Part shown: positions 1-8,965 of the stretch, one piece after another
Numbering within the stretch: position 1 is the first letter of the stretch
How the letters are laid out: each line of letters begins with the position of its first letter
DNA from: VRUE01 sp963698085
GTDB taxonomy: Bacteria; Actinomycetota; Thermoleophilia; Solirubrobacterales; 70-9
Reading direction: 5' to 3'
Length of the DNA: 64,000 nt
Assembly (NCBI GenBank): GCA_963698085.1
Contig: OY969122.1
Location: forward strand, 124,001-188,000
The notes under the pieces: model-generated
Databases searched by the model: none
The model's input: only the letters and a program-made list of their open reading frames with translations
Told to the model about the DNA's origin: nothing
Translations under genes and position numbers: made by a program

Positions 1-2409
1 GTTCTCGCGAATACGGTCGAAGACGATCACGGTGTCGTAGAGCGAATAGCCGAGGATGGTGAGGAAGGCGGCGACCGTTCCGCTGCTTACTTCTTTGCCG
101 AGCAGTGAGTAGACACCGGCGGTGATCAGGATGTCGTGGGCGACCGCGATCAGGACCGGTACCGCGTACTTCGCTTCGAAGCGGAAGGCGACATAGGCCG
201 AGATCAGCAGCAGCGAGAAGATGATCGCGAGAATCGCGCTGCGCGCCACCTGCTCACCGAAGGTTGGGCCGACGCTGGTGTTTTCGAAGCTGCCGGGCTG
301 GATCCCGAACTGCGAGGAGAGCGCCGCCTGCACCGCCGATACGCCGCCAGGCTGCAGCTCCTCGGTCTGAACCTGGAAGCCGCTGCCGAACTGGGGATTG
401 TCGGTTTCCTGGATCTCGGCGTCGCCGAGGCCCTCCGCCTCGAGCGCGCTCCGAACATCCTCGGTCGAGATGCTCTGCTCGGGAGCGAAATTGAGCCGCG
501 TGCCCGACTCGAAGTCGATCCCGAGGTTGAGCTGATTCACCGCCAGCGCCATGGCACCGACGACCAGGATCGCGCCCGAGACCGAGAAGAACCAGCGGCT
601 GGCGCCGATGAAGTCGAAGCGCCACCTGACCCGCTGCTCTCCAGCCCCCATGAAACGTGCAGAGGTGAGCAAGCGGCCGCGGCCGAAGACGCCAAGCAGC
701 GCCTGGGTGAAGATGACCGCGGTGAACAGGGAGACGATCGTGCCGACACCAAGGACGAAGGCGAAGCCTTTGACGCCGGCGGTGGCGAGGACGAAGAGGA
801 TGAACGCCGTCAACAGGGTGATGACGTTGGCGTCGATGATCGTCGCGATCCCTTTGCGGTACCCGACCGCGATCGACGCCGTTAGGCCGCGCCCCGCGCG
901 TACCTCCTCTTTGATCCGCTCGAAGATGATGATGTTCGAGTCCGCGGCGACGCCGATCGTCAGGATCAGTCCCGCGATCCCCGGCAGGGTCATCGTGATC
1001 GGGATCAGCTTGATCAGAGCGAAGAAGACGACGGCGTAAACGGCGAGGCCGAGCGTCGCGACCACACCGAGCATCCGGTAGTAGGCGATCAGGAAGAGGA
1101 TCACCAGCGCCAGGCCGATCAGCCCGGCTTTGAGGCCCTGGTCCAGCGCTTCTTCGCCAAGCGTCGCCGAGACCTGGGTCTGGCTGATCAGCTTCAGGTT
1201 GATCGGCAGGGCGCCGATCTGGAGGAAGGTCGCCAGGTCCTGGGCCTCGGTGATGCTGGTGAAGCCGCCGGAAATCTGGGCGCCGGTGCGGCCGTCGATC
1301 CCGTCGGGGTTCTGGGCGAAGTCGATGATCGGACGGGTCTTGACTTCGTTGTCGAGGACGACGGCGAAGTGGCCGGAGAGTTGTTCTGCCTGTTCGCTGG
1401 AGGCGGGGCCAATCGCCCGCGCCTGCCCACGCTGGGCAATCTGGCGGGTGACCTGCTGGAAGGCCGCCTGGCCGTCATCGGTGAAGTTGAAGGTGACGTT
1501 CGGCTGGTTGGTGAGTTCGTCGAATTCCTGCTTGGGGTCGGTGATGTCGGTCCCCGAGAGGGCCGGGCGATCCTTGAGCGCGTACCAGCCTGGATCGGCG
1601 TCCTCGATCACCTTGCCGCTGGGATCGGAGGGAAGCTCAGAGACGACGATCGTTCCCGGTGGCACCTCGAGCACCTCCTGACAAGCGCCGCTGAGATCGC
1701 CTTTACAGTCCTTCTTGCGAACCCGTTTTTCACCGGTGGCGGAGATGAAGAGGTCTTTTTCAGCGAACTCCGGACCGGCGACGAGCTTGCGCGGCTCCGG
1801 GCCTTCGAACAGGTAGTAGCGCACCCTGTTGGTCGAGCAGTCCGTGCAGTCCGGTTCCGGTTTCTGTTCTGACGCCACTCGCGCCGCGTCGTAGGCGGTC
1901 GGGAAGGCGCCGGAGAAGATCAGCTGCTGGCTCTCCTGTTTGGAGGTACTGCGACCCGCAGCGGCCCATTCTTTGTTCGCTTCTTCGACCACCGGCGCCG
2001 GCGGTTCGCGGCCTGGGTTGCCACCGATGATCTTCTCGCGACCAATCAGGTTCGGTTCCCAGTCATAGAAATGGAGCTGCGCCGTGCTCCCGACTTGGTC
2101 GATCGCCCGCTGGGCGTTGGTCACGTCGGGGAGGCTGACCGAAATCTCGGTGGTTCCCAGGCGCGAGACCTCGGGCTCGGCGACGCCGAGCTTGTCGATT
2201 CGCTCGCGGATGATCTCGATCGAGCGTTCGATGTCCTCGCCTTTGACCTCGGTCACCTGACCGGTCGGCGTGCCTTGGTAGATCAGTTCGACCCCACCCT
2301 TGAGGTCGAGCCCGAGTCGGGTCGGCTTGCTCACGACGACCAGCCCGGACACCACGATGAGGCCCAGCACGAAAATCAACACAAAGGCGTTGAGGCGGCG
2401 CCGGCCCAT
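1..2409 (-). CDS. secDF: SecD-SecF fusion protein translocase subunit (3' end beyond window)
   Basis: One open frame runs from the ATG at 2409 to base 1, 803 codons with no stop. It begins with a transmembrane segment (residues about 5-25) and a large periplasmic P1 region. The SecD membrane domain with GVAADSNIIIFERIKEE (codons about 480-500) leads straight into a SecF half (FDFIGASRWFF, then NLGIDFESGTRLNF, codons about 595-640) and the conserved SecF tail YSLYDTVIVFDRIRE at the edge. SecD and SecF normally form a heteromeric integral-membrane complex that uses the proton gradient to complete Sec export. Here both are one polypeptide, as also known from some Bacilli and Deinococcus. The start lies 3 bp after the stop of the PAS protein. 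The C-terminus is outside the window. Confidence 0.93.
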   Translation of the reverse strand, partial: MGRRRLNAFVLIFVLGLIVVSGLVVVSKPTRLGLDLKGGVELIYQGTPTGQVTEVKGEDIERSIEIIRERIDKLGVAEPEVSRLGTTEISVSLPDVTNAQRAIDQVGSTAQLHFYDWEPNLIGREKIIGGNPGREPPAPVVEEANKEWAAAGRSTSKQESQQLIFSGAFPTAYDAARVASEQKPEPDCTDCSTNRVRYYLFEGPEPRKLVAGPEFAEKDLFISATGEKRVRKKDCKGDLSGACQEVLEVPPGTIVVSELPSDPSGKVIEDADPGWYALKDRPALSGTDITDPKQEFDELTNQPNVTFNFTDDGQAAFQQVTRQIAQRGQARAIGPASSEQAEQLSGHFAVVLDNEVKTRPIIDFAQNPDGIDGRTGAQISGGFTSITEAQDLATFLQIGALPINLKLISQTQVSATLGEEALDQGLKAGLIGLALVILFLIAYYRMLGVVATLGLAVYAVVFFALIKLIPITMTLPGIAGLILTIGVAADSNIIIFERIKEEVRAGRGLTASIAVGYRKGIATIIDANVITLLTAFILFVLATAGVKGFAFVLGVGTIVSLFTAVIFTQALLGVFGRGRLLTSARFMGAGEQRVRWRFDFIGASRWFFSVSGAILVVGAMALAVNQLNLGIDFESGTRLNFAPEQSISTEDVRSALEAEGLGDAEIQETDNPQFGSGFQVQTEELQPGGVSAVQAALSSQFGIQPGSFENTSVGPTFGEQVARSAILAIIFSLLLISAYVAFRFEAKYAVPVLIAVAHDILITAGVYSLLGKEVSSGTVAAFLTILGYSLYDTVIVFDRIREN

Positions 2410-2412
2410 CGC

Positions 2413-2901
2413 TCAGCCCTCTGGGGTAAGGACGATCAGCAGACCGCCGTCGTCGTCGTAGGCAGGAAAGACATCCGCAACTGCTTCGGCGGGCAGATCG
2501 CCCTCGGCATTGACCGAGACCTTCTTGCCGAGTGAGCGCACGCCCCACTCGAGCGAGGTCTCAATTGGATCGGTGACGCCATTGGCGTCCTGATCGGCGC
2601 TCTCGCCACCATCGCCTGCCTGCAGCCACTGCAGTCCGAGGACCTCTTTCACGGGCCGCCCGATCACGTCCTCATCGGTCAGACCGGTCAGCTCGAAGCT
2701 GCCCCGCCCGGCGTCGATCACGCGCGCCTGCTGGTCACAGACGAAGAAGGCGGCGTTTGGGGCCGGGTAGTAGTCGTCGAGCAGCTCGAAAACGAAGCCG
2801 AAACCGCATTTCGAGCAGCCCTTCGGGCGCGTGCTGAACCCCGCTGTCCGGTCCCCGCTCAGCTCCCTGTTCCCGCAGTTCGGGCAGATGAAGAAAGGCA
2901 T
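2413..2901 (-). CDS. zinc-ribbon / PAS-like domain protein
   Basis: A 162-residue soluble protein. The N-terminus carries a four-cysteine zinc ribbon (CPNCGNRE at residue 6 and CSKCGF at about 30). It is followed by a PAS-like fold: a segment ending ARVIDAGRGSFELTG, then TDEDVIGRPVKEVLGL. Hidden Markov searches would be needed to confirm the PAS call. There is no output domain, so it may sense a small molecule or redox state, or act as a scaffold. It sits between ruvB (16 bp upstream) and secDF (3 bp downstream), probably in one transcript. Function is not assigned. Confidence 0.7.
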   Translation of the reverse strand: MPFFICPNCGNRELSGDRTAGFSTRPKGCSKCGFGFVFELLDDYYPAPNAAFFVCDQQARVIDAGRGSFELTGLTDEDVIGRPVKEVLGLQWLQAGDGGESADQDANGVTDPIETSLEWGVRSLGKKVSVNAEGDLPAEAVADVFPAYDDDGGLLIVLTPEG

Positions 2902-2916
2902 CCCCGCTCAGGTTAC

Positions 2917-3990
2917 TCAGAACAGGCTTTTCGTTCCTTCGGGCGCCGGGATGCCCAGGTGCTCATATGCCCGCTCGGTCAGTACCCGGCCGCGCGGAGT
3001 GCGCTTCAGCATGCCCTGTTGGAGCAGGTACGGCTCCAACACGTCCTCGATCGTGTCCTGCTCCTCGCCGATCGCGACGGCCAGGGTCGAGAGGCCGACC
3101 GGGCCGCCGCCGAATTTGCTCGCCACGGTGTCGAGCAGGTTGCGGTCGCTGCGGTCGAGGCCGCCGGCGTCGACCTCGAGCATCTCCAGGCCGGCGGCAG
3201 CCATTGCCGCGTCGACGCTGCCTCTGCCCTTCACCTGAGCGAAGTCGCGCACGCGCTTCAGCAACCGGTTTGCCACCCGCGGCGTGCCGCGTGAGCGGGC
3301 GGCGATCGTCCGCGCCCCCTCGGGGTCGATCTCGACTTCGAGGATGCCGGCAGAGCGCTCGACGATCTCGGCCAGGTGATCCGGGCTGTAGTGCTCGAGG
3401 CGGTGGCTGACGCCGAAGCGGTCGCGCAGCGGCGTCGTCAGCAGGCCGGCCCGGGTCGTAGCGCCAATCAGCGTGAAGGGGGGCAGCGGCAAGGTCACGG
3501 TCCGCGCGCCGGCGCCCTGACCGAGCACTACCGGCAGCTCGCCGTCCTCCATCGCCGGGTAGAGCGTCTCCTCGACGGCGCGGCCGAGCCTGTGGATCTC
3601 ATCGATGAAGAAGACGCTGCCCGGCTCCAACGAGGTGAGGAAGGAGGCGACGTCCGCCTTGCGCTCCAGTGCGGGACCGGCGGTTTGGACGAGCGGCACC
3701 TCCATCTCGGCGGCAACGATGTGGGCGAGCGAGGTCTTGCCGAGTCCCGGCGGCCCGGCGAGCAGCACGTGGTCGAGCGGCTCGCCGCGGCGCCGCGCCG
3801 CCTCGAGGAAGATGCCAAGCTGCTCGGTGACCTGTTCCTGGTTGACGAAATCGGCGAGGCTGGGTGGGCGCAAGGAGCGATCAAGGTCCTCGTCTGGAGC
3901 CTCCGCCCGAGCGTCATGAACCCGGACCTCGGCGTCGACCAGCACCGGCTCCTCGTCGATGCCGGGGGTCCTGATCCGCTTCTCGCTCAT
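2917..3990 (-). CDS. ruvB: Holliday junction branch migration ATPase RuvB
   Basis: 357 residues, normal for RuvB. An AAA+ ATPase with Walker A GPPGLGKT (residues 79-86), Walker B FFIDEIH (about 127-133), the sensor segment IGATTRAGLL and a C-terminal winged helix ending in the usual EHLGIP motif. The hexamer drives branch migration of Holliday junctions bound by RuvA, before cleavage by RuvC. The ATG overlaps the ruvA stop by 4 bp (ATGA), so translation is coupled. The N-terminus has about 35 extra acidic residues before the conserved core, which is common in actinobacteria. Confidence 0.97.
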   Translation of the reverse strand: MSEKRIRTPGIDEEPVLVDAEVRVHDARAEAPDEDLDRSLRPPSLADFVNQEQVTEQLGIFLEAARRRGEPLDHVLLAGPPGLGKTSLAHIVAAEMEVPLVQTAGPALERKADVASFLTSLEPGSVFFIDEIHRLGRAVEETLYPAMEDGELPVVLGQGAGARTVTLPLPPFTLIGATTRAGLLTTPLRDRFGVSHRLEHYSPDHLAEIVERSAGILEVEIDPEGARTIAARSRGTPRVANRLLKRVRDFAQVKGRGSVDAAMAAAGLEMLEVDAGGLDRSDRNLLDTVASKFGGGPVGLSTLAVAIGEEQDTIEDVLEPYLLQQGMLKRTPRGRVLTERAYEHLGIPAPEGTKSLF

Positions 3991-4583
3991 GCAGCCTTCC
4001 TCCCCGCGCCCGCCTTGCGCAAGGCAGTCGCCAGCAGGTCCTCGGCGTCGGAGCCGTCAACCCCTTCTAGCAGCTGCTCCGCTTCCAGCGGGGCGTAACC
4101 GAGGTTGACCAACCCATCGCGCGCCAGGGCGCGCGGGTCTCCGTCCTCGCTCGCGGCCAGCGCCACCTCTTCCTCCAAGGCTCCCGCGACCTTCTCGCGC
4201 AACTCGACGATGATCCGCTCGGCAGTCCGCTTGCCGATTCCGGGCGCAGCCTGGAAGCGTTTCGCGTCGCCGGCGGCGATCGCCCGCAGCAGTTCCCGCG
4301 CCGGGCCGCCGGAGAGCACCGCGATCGCCACTTTCGGCCCCACGCCACTGACCGAGACCAGCTGACCGAAGAGGTCGCGCTCCTCCTCGGAAGCGAAGCC
4401 GAAGAGCGCCAGCGAGTCCTCGCGCGAGACCAGCTCGGCATGCAGGAACGCCTCGCGGCCGGTGGCCGGAACGGACTTCAGCGTCTCGGCCGAGACCGTC
4501 AGCCGGTAGCCGACCCCGCCGGCGTCGATCACAACGTGGTCGGGGCGCCGCACCATCACCTCGCCTCGTACAGCGGCGATCAC
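3987..4583 (-). CDS. ruvA: Holliday junction binding protein RuvA
   Basis: 198 residues, the family length. It has an N-terminal OB fold (MIAAVRGEVMVRRPDHVVID), two helix-hairpin-helix motifs (VSGVGPKVAIAVLS at about 78 and APGIGKRTAERIIVEL at about 113) and a C-terminal RuvB-interacting helical domain (LVNLGYAPLEAEQLL). It tetramerises on four-way DNA junctions and loads RuvB. It overlaps ruvC upstream and ruvB downstream by 4 bp each, forming the classic ruvCAB operon. Confidence 0.97.
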   Translation of the reverse strand: MIAAVRGEVMVRRPDHVVIDAGGVGYRLTVSAETLKSVPATGREAFLHAELVSREDSLALFGFASEEERDLFGQLVSVSGVGPKVAIAVLSGGPARELLRAIAAGDAKRFQAAPGIGKRTAERIIVELREKVAGALEEEVALAASEDGDPRALARDGLVNLGYAPLEAEQLLEGVDGSDAEDLLATALRKAGAGRKAA

Positions 4584-5092
4584 CGGGCGACTCCCTCGGC
4601 AAGCGCCTCGGCCTCACGGCGGGCGCTGCCGCCGCCGTGGCAGATCGCAACGGCCAAGGCGTCGGCGGCGTGGTCGGGGGTGGGTAGCTCGGGCAGGCCG
4701 AGCAGCGTCCCGACCATGCGCTGGACCTGTTTCTTGCCCGCCGCGCCGCTACCGCAGACCGCCATCTTGATCGCCTGCGGCGTGTAGACAAAGCAGCTCA
4801 CCCCGGCCTGGGCGGCGGCGAGCATGGCGACGCCGCTGGCCTGGCCGACGGCCATCGCGGTGCGCACGTTCTTGCCGAAGAAGACGTCCTCGATCGCCAG
4901 CGCCCTCGGCTCGTGCCAGGCGATCAGCTCGACCAGGGAGCCGTGGATGCGCTCGAGCCGGCGCTCCATCGGCAGCTCAGCGGTGGTTTCGACGACGCCG
5001 CCGTCGAGCGCAACCATGCGGTTGCCCTCCACCCGCACGATGCCGAACCCGAGGTTGGCGGCGCCGGGGTCGATCCCCATCACGACTTGCAT
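4580..5092 (-). CDS. ruvC: Holliday junction resolvase RuvC
   Basis: 170 residues. An RNase H-like nuclease with all four acidic catalytic positions visible: D8 (GIDPG), E68 (IEDVFFGKN), and D140 and D144 in TPDHAADALAVAICH. It cleaves Holliday junctions symmetrically after RuvAB has positioned them. First gene of ruvCAB; its stop overlaps the ruvA start by 4 bp. The ATG at 5092 gives the normal N-terminus; a second in-frame ATG four codons later is possible. No LexA-box-like palindrome is seen directly upstream. Confidence 0.97.
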   Translation of the reverse strand: MQVVMGIDPGAANLGFGIVRVEGNRMVALDGGVVETTAELPMERRLERIHGSLVELIAWHEPRALAIEDVFFGKNVRTAMAVGQASGVAMLAAAQAGVSCFVYTPQAIKMAVCGSGAAGKKQVQRMVGTLLGLPELPTPDHAADALAVAICHGGGSARREAEALAEGVAR

Positions 5093-5127
5093 GGGGATTG
5101 ATTCTGGATGGACGCCCGGATGCCTCC

Positions 5128-5143
5128 GTACCCCTGGGGGTAC
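5128..5143. terminator. short hairpin between yebC-type gene and ruvC
   Basis: GTACCCC and GGGGTAC form a 7-bp stem around a two-base gap, 3 bp downstream of the YebC-family stop and in the 53-bp gap before ruvC. There is no T-run, so factor-independent termination is doubtful. It may be an RNA 3'-end stabiliser. Confidence 0.35.
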
Positions 5144-5145
5144 AG

Positions 5146-5895
5146 CTAGGCGGCTAGTTTCTGCAAGACCTCGTCGGGGATATCAAAGTTGGCGTGGACC
5201 TCGTTGACGTCATCGTCGTCTTCGAGCGCCTCGATCAGGCCGAGCAGCGACTTGGCGTCGTTGCCCTTGATCTCGACCGTGCTCTTCGGCTCCATCGTCA
5301 CCTCAGCGGACTGGATCTCGATCCCGCCCTGCTCCAGCGCCGCGCGCACTGCGCTCAAGCTTGCCGGCTCGCAGAGCACGCGCAGCAGATCGCCCTCCTC
5401 GCGCACGTCCTCGGCGCCGGCGTCGATCGCGGCGATCAGGTCATCCTCGTCGTAGCGGCTGCTGTCGACTGCCAGCACGGCACGTTTCTCGAAGATCCAG
5501 GCGACCGAGCCCGGCTCACCGAGGCTGCCATTGTGCTTGCTGAAGGCGTGGCGCACTTCGGCGCTGGTGCGGTTGCGGTTGTCGGTCAGCGCCTCGACCA
5601 GCACAGCGGCGCCGCCCGGTCCGTAGCCCTCGAAGATGACCCGCTCGATCGCCTCGGCGTCGGCGCCGACGCCGGTGCCACGATCGATCGCCCGCTGGAT
5701 GTTGTCCTTGGGCATCGAGGCATCGCGGGCCTTCTGGACCGCGGTGGCCAGCGCTGGATTGCCATCGGGATCGCCGCCGCCGTCACGCGCCGCAACCGTG
5801 ATCGCCCGCGCGAGCTTGGTGAAGAGCTTGCCGCGCTTGGCGTCGGCCGCACCCTTCTTGTGTTTTATCGATGACCACTTCGAATGCCCGGACAT
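5146..5895 (-). CDS. YebC/PmpR-family transcriptional regulator / translation factor
   Basis: 249 residues from the ATG at 5895, chosen because MSGHSKWSSIKHKKGAADAK is the invariant YebC N-terminus; the frame extends 16 codons further upstream without similarity. Three-domain TACO1/YebC fold: basic N-terminal domain, then MPKDNIQRAIDRGTG, then the acidic C-terminal domain with EALEDDDDVNEVHANFDIPD. Family members bind DNA (PmpR) or help ribosomes through proline stretches (TACO1, YebC). It lies next to ruvCAB, a very widespread neighbourhood. It is divergent from the membrane gene at 5920, only 24 bp apart. Confidence 0.95.
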   Translation of the reverse strand: MSGHSKWSSIKHKKGAADAKRGKLFTKLARAITVAARDGGGDPDGNPALATAVQKARDASMPKDNIQRAIDRGTGVGADAEAIERVIFEGYGPGGAAVLVEALTDNRNRTSAEVRHAFSKHNGSLGEPGSVAWIFEKRAVLAVDSSRYDEDDLIAAIDAGAEDVREEGDLLRVLCEPASLSAVRAALEQGGIEIQSAEVTMEPKSTVEIKGNDAKSLLGLIEALEDDDDVNEVHANFDIPDEVLQKLAA

Positions 5896-5919
5896 CGTTT
5901 GCCATTCTATGAACAAGGG

Positions 5920-6366
5920 ATGCCATCGGAGACGATCACCCACCCGCGCGGAACGAGCCCCGTTCGAGGCCTGGCGGCCAGCCTTGTCTTCATCGTGATG
6001 CTGTTCGCCGCGCTGGCTTTGTGGACGGCGATCCCGCTCGGCTGGATCTGGATTGGCTCGAAGGTCGCCACCTCGCAGTTCCCGGCCGAGGGACCCTACG
6101 CCGTGGTGGCGGTGGGGATCATCGTCACGATCCTGGTCGACGCCTGGCTGATCGGCCGCCTCAACACTCTCTATGTGCGCATCACCGGGACCAACCGGCT
6201 GGCACCGATGCGCCCTAGCTGGCTGAAAAGCATGCGCGACACCGGCAGCAGCGCCAACTCCACGACGGTGGTCGAGGCGGTGATGATGGGGTCGGTGCTG
6301 CTCGCCGGCGTCGTCTTCGTCGCCTGGTTCTTCCTGCTGGCGGGCTCACCGCTTCCCAATCAGTAG
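5920..6366 (+). CDS. small membrane protein, unknown function
   Basis: 148 residues from the ATG at 5920. Three hydrophobic segments are clear: LAASLVFIVMLFAALALWTA (about 15-34), YAVVAVGIIVTILVDAWLIG (about 56-75) and the C-terminal VLLAGVVFVAWFFLLAG. A basic cytoplasmic loop (PMRPSWLKSMRDTG) lies between the second and third. I do not recognise a named family. An in-frame ATG at 5884 would overlap the YebC start, so 5920 is preferred. It is followed 36 bp later by the CorA-like gene. Confidence 0.7.
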   Translation: MPSETITHPRGTSPVRGLAASLVFIVMLFAALALWTAIPLGWIWIGSKVATSQFPAEGPYAVVAVGIIVTILVDAWLIGRLNTLYVRITGTNRLAPMRPSWLKSMRDTGSSANSTTVVEAVMMGSVLLAGVVFVAWFFLLAGSPLPNQ

Positions 6367-6402
6367 AGATTTCACTCGTTTAGTGCATATGATTTTGCGC
6401 CA

Positions 6403-7988
6403 ATGGGGAGATCGTCCGGCGCTGACGAGCCGATTCACGTATGCCCGGTCGGGGCGACCTACTGGACGCCAGCCGGAGACGCAGCCCTGCCGGCGGAGTT
6501 CACCTACGTGGACCTTGCCGATCCCGCGGGCGTGCAGGCCCTCCAAGAGAACGCGAACGACACGGTATGGCTCGAGGCCAACCTCGCCGGCCTCGAGAGG
6601 GCGACCAAGGAATGGTTCGAGGGGAGGTACGACGTCTGGGAGACGATGCAAAACCCGGTCGTCGAGTGGGACGAGATGGAAGCGGCGCTCGAGGCGCTCG
6701 GGCTGCGGGCACCCGCAACTCGTGCGAGCTCGAGTGACACAGCGCTGGACCGCCTGCTACGCGCGATCCCATACGTCTACATGCGGGGAAGCTTTGGCAC
6801 GATCCGCGACGCCTTCACCGAAGCGGACGCGACAAGCGACCTGACAGAGCTCGCCCCCGACGCCGATCGGATCACCGCGTTCCCCGTGGTGGGATTCAAT
6901 CCAGGAGAGCGGCTGCAGGACGGATCGAGCCGCACCTACGTCGTCATCCGCACGGTCGTCGCCGCTGTCCAGCGGGTGGTGATCACGATACGCCTGCCCG
7001 ACACGATCTGCGCGCCGGGGCCCGATGCCGAGGACGGATGCGTCGAGGCGGCAAGCGCGAGGCTCGTCGTCCCCCGTCGCTTCCTCCCGATGCGCGGTAT
7101 GCCCGCGCCCCGCGAGCTGGCGGAGGCGATTGGAATCCACCAGGCGACCACGGCGCGCGCCATCCCCTACCGGATCCGCTCGCACCTTGCCGAGGACACG
7201 GCACACGCCGCGAAGCTCAGGCGGCCGGTCCCACGCGGCGCCAGCAAAAGGAGCACGCGGGTCGGCCGAAGCTCCACGAGGAAGTCCTCGAGGCGAGCCG
7301 AGAGACGGACGACCGCGCCGATGTCGCCAACCAGATCGATCGGCACATCGCCCTGATACTCCGCCGCTACGGGGAGCCTTCCGAGGACACCCCCGAGGCG
7401 GTCCGAGACCTCGTTCCACCCGAGGTCAGACGCCGCTACCGCTTCGCCATCGACGATATTCAGCAGCTCCACGCGGACTGCCGGCTGGCTTCTGAAAACG
7501 TGCAGCAGTCGCTCACCGTCTACGAGGAGAGTCGCCGGGCGCGCTTCCAGTTCATCGCCGCGCTGCTCGCCTCCGTTGTGCTCATCCCAACCCTGATCGC
7601 CGGCATCTTCGGCGCCAACTTCGACGTCCCCGCGTCCAAAGACCCGGCCGGCTTCCCGGTCTTCCTCGCGGTCCTCTTCACCCTCGCGGTAATCGCCTTC
7701 GTCACCCTGTGGATGGCGCAGTCGCAGGACTGGAGCCCGCGGCGCAGGAGTTATGTCGTCCCCGCGTTGGTCGCGCTAGCGATCGTCGTCGCCTTCGCGA
7801 TCTACCTCATACGCTCCGACGCCGGAGCCGGTGAGCCTCAGGAAGTCGCTGCAGGGGCCGCTCAGACGACAAACTTGCCGTCTTCCTGCATCACCGTGCC
7901 GTCGACTTCGAGCTTGCCGCCGAGGCGCAGGTCGCAGACCAGGTCGGTGTGCACGGCCGAGTCGTTGACGCCGCCCGACTCGGGATAG
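6403..7988 (+). pseudogene. CorA-like metal ion channel split by a -1 frameshift
   Basis: The 5' part (from ATG 6403) encodes a soluble domain of about 280 residues that stays convincing up to about base 7245, then loses similarity. The coding signal resumes one frame back (frame of 7038-7988) with KLHEEVLEASRETDD, a long helix, and two CorA-type transmembrane segments. The first ends IAGIFGANF, a GAN variant of the GMN selectivity motif, and the second follows at about 7655-7715. A third hydrophobic segment lies near 7765-7815. Inserting one base in the AAAA run at 7246-7249 restores a single protein of about 528 residues. CorA proteins carry Mg2+, Co2+ or related cations. The last 127 bp overlap the convergent aminopeptidase gene. 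No clear Shine-Dalgarno precedes 6403. It is a pseudogene or a sequence error. Confidence 0.7.
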
Positions 7989-8965
7989 CTCTTGCCGACC
8001 GCCATGTGGACGGTGCCGCCGAGCTTCTCGTCGAGCAACACCTCGCGGGTGCCGCGGTCGATCGCGTAGTTAGTGCCGATGCCGAGCTCGCCGAGGCGGC
8101 GGGCGCCAGGGTCGGTGTCGAGCAGCTCGATCAGAAACTCCTCGCCTCGCTCGGCATCCGCGTCGACGACCTTGCCGGCCTCGAAGCGAAGGCGCACGCC
8201 GGCAACCTCACGCCCGCCGACGGTCGCCGGTAGGTGGAAGGTGACCTCGCCTTCGACCGAATCCTCGATCGGGCCGGTGAAGAACTCGCCGTCGGGCATG
8301 TTGTGGCGTCCGTCACAGGGGATGAACTTGCGCTCCGCAATCCCCAGCTTGATGTCGGTGCCGGGCGCCACCACCCGCACCTCCTCATGACCCTCGATCC
8401 ACTCGGCCAGACGCGTCGTCTCAGCTGAGGCCCGTTTCCAGGCGGTCAGCGGATCGTCGTCATCGGCAAGGCAGGCGCCGTAATAGAAGTCCTCGTAGTC
8501 GGACAGGCTCATTTCCGCCTCCGAGGCGTAGGCGTTGGTCGGGAAGAGCGTGTAGCACCAGCGGAACTCTCCCTTCGCGCTGCGCTCCATCGCCCGACTC
8601 AGCAGCTCACCGGTGGCCGTCTGGCGCCGCGTCTGCCGCTGCGGTGGCACGCCGGAGAGCTCGCGGGTGTTGGTGCTGGCGCCGACCGCGATGCGGACGT
8701 CGGCGTTGTCGAGCAGCCACTCGGAGGTCGGTGAGATCCAGTCGAGCTGGGCGTCTGAGGCAAGCTTGTAATAGAGCGCGCTCTGACCGTCGAGGGAGAC
8801 GTTCATGATCGGATGGGCGCCGGCCCTCAGCACCTCCTCATAAACAGCCAGCAGCAGCGGTTCCGCCGCGCTCTCGCCGTCGATCGAGACGATCTCGTCC
8901 TCCTTCACCTCGGTCGAGTAACCGACCAGGATCTTGGCCAGCCGTTCCGCTCTGGGATCTCTCAC
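7862..8965 (-). CDS. M29-family aminopeptidase (AmpS/PepS type)
   Basis: 367 residues, typical of the family. Metal-ligand and catalytic motifs of the M29 thermophilic aminopeptidases are visible: HNMPDGEFFTGPIEDSVEG (about residue 223), GTNYAID (about 301) and HMAVGKSYPESGG followed by NDSAVHTDLVCD (about 324-346). These cytoplasmic dimetal enzymes remove N-terminal residues from peptides. The ATG at 8965 overlaps the pdxT stop by 4 bp, so it is the third gene of a pdxS-pdxT-aminopeptidase operon. Its 3' end overlaps the CorA-like gene on the other strand. Confidence 0.9.
   Translation of the reverse strand: MRDPRAERLAKILVGYSTEVKEDEIVSIDGESAAEPLLLAVYEEVLRAGAHPIMNVSLDGQSALYYKLASDAQLDWISPTSEWLLDNADVRIAVGASTNTRELSGVPPQRQTRRQTATGELLSRAMERSAKGEFRWCYTLFPTNAYASEAEMSLSDYEDFYYGACLADDDDPLTAWKRASAETTRLAEWIEGHEEVRVVAPGTDIKLGIAERKFIPCDGRHNMPDGEFFTGPIEDSVEGEVTFHLPATVGGREVAGVRLRFEAGKVVDADAERGEEFLIELLDTDPGARRLGELGIGTNYAIDRGTREVLLDEKLGGTVHMAVGKSYPESGGVNDSAVHTDLVCDLRLGGKLEVDGTVMQEDGKFVV

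Noticed and set aside
136..1039. Long plus-strand frames opposite secDF
   Set aside because: They are antisense to a clear SecD-SecF frame and have low-complexity Arg/Asp/Glu composition typical of high-GC shadow frames.
7236..7260. Programmed -1 frameshift in the CorA-like gene
   Set aside because: The local sequence C AAA AGG is not a good X XXY YYZ slippery heptamer and no strong downstream stem was seen. Decay or sequence error is simpler.
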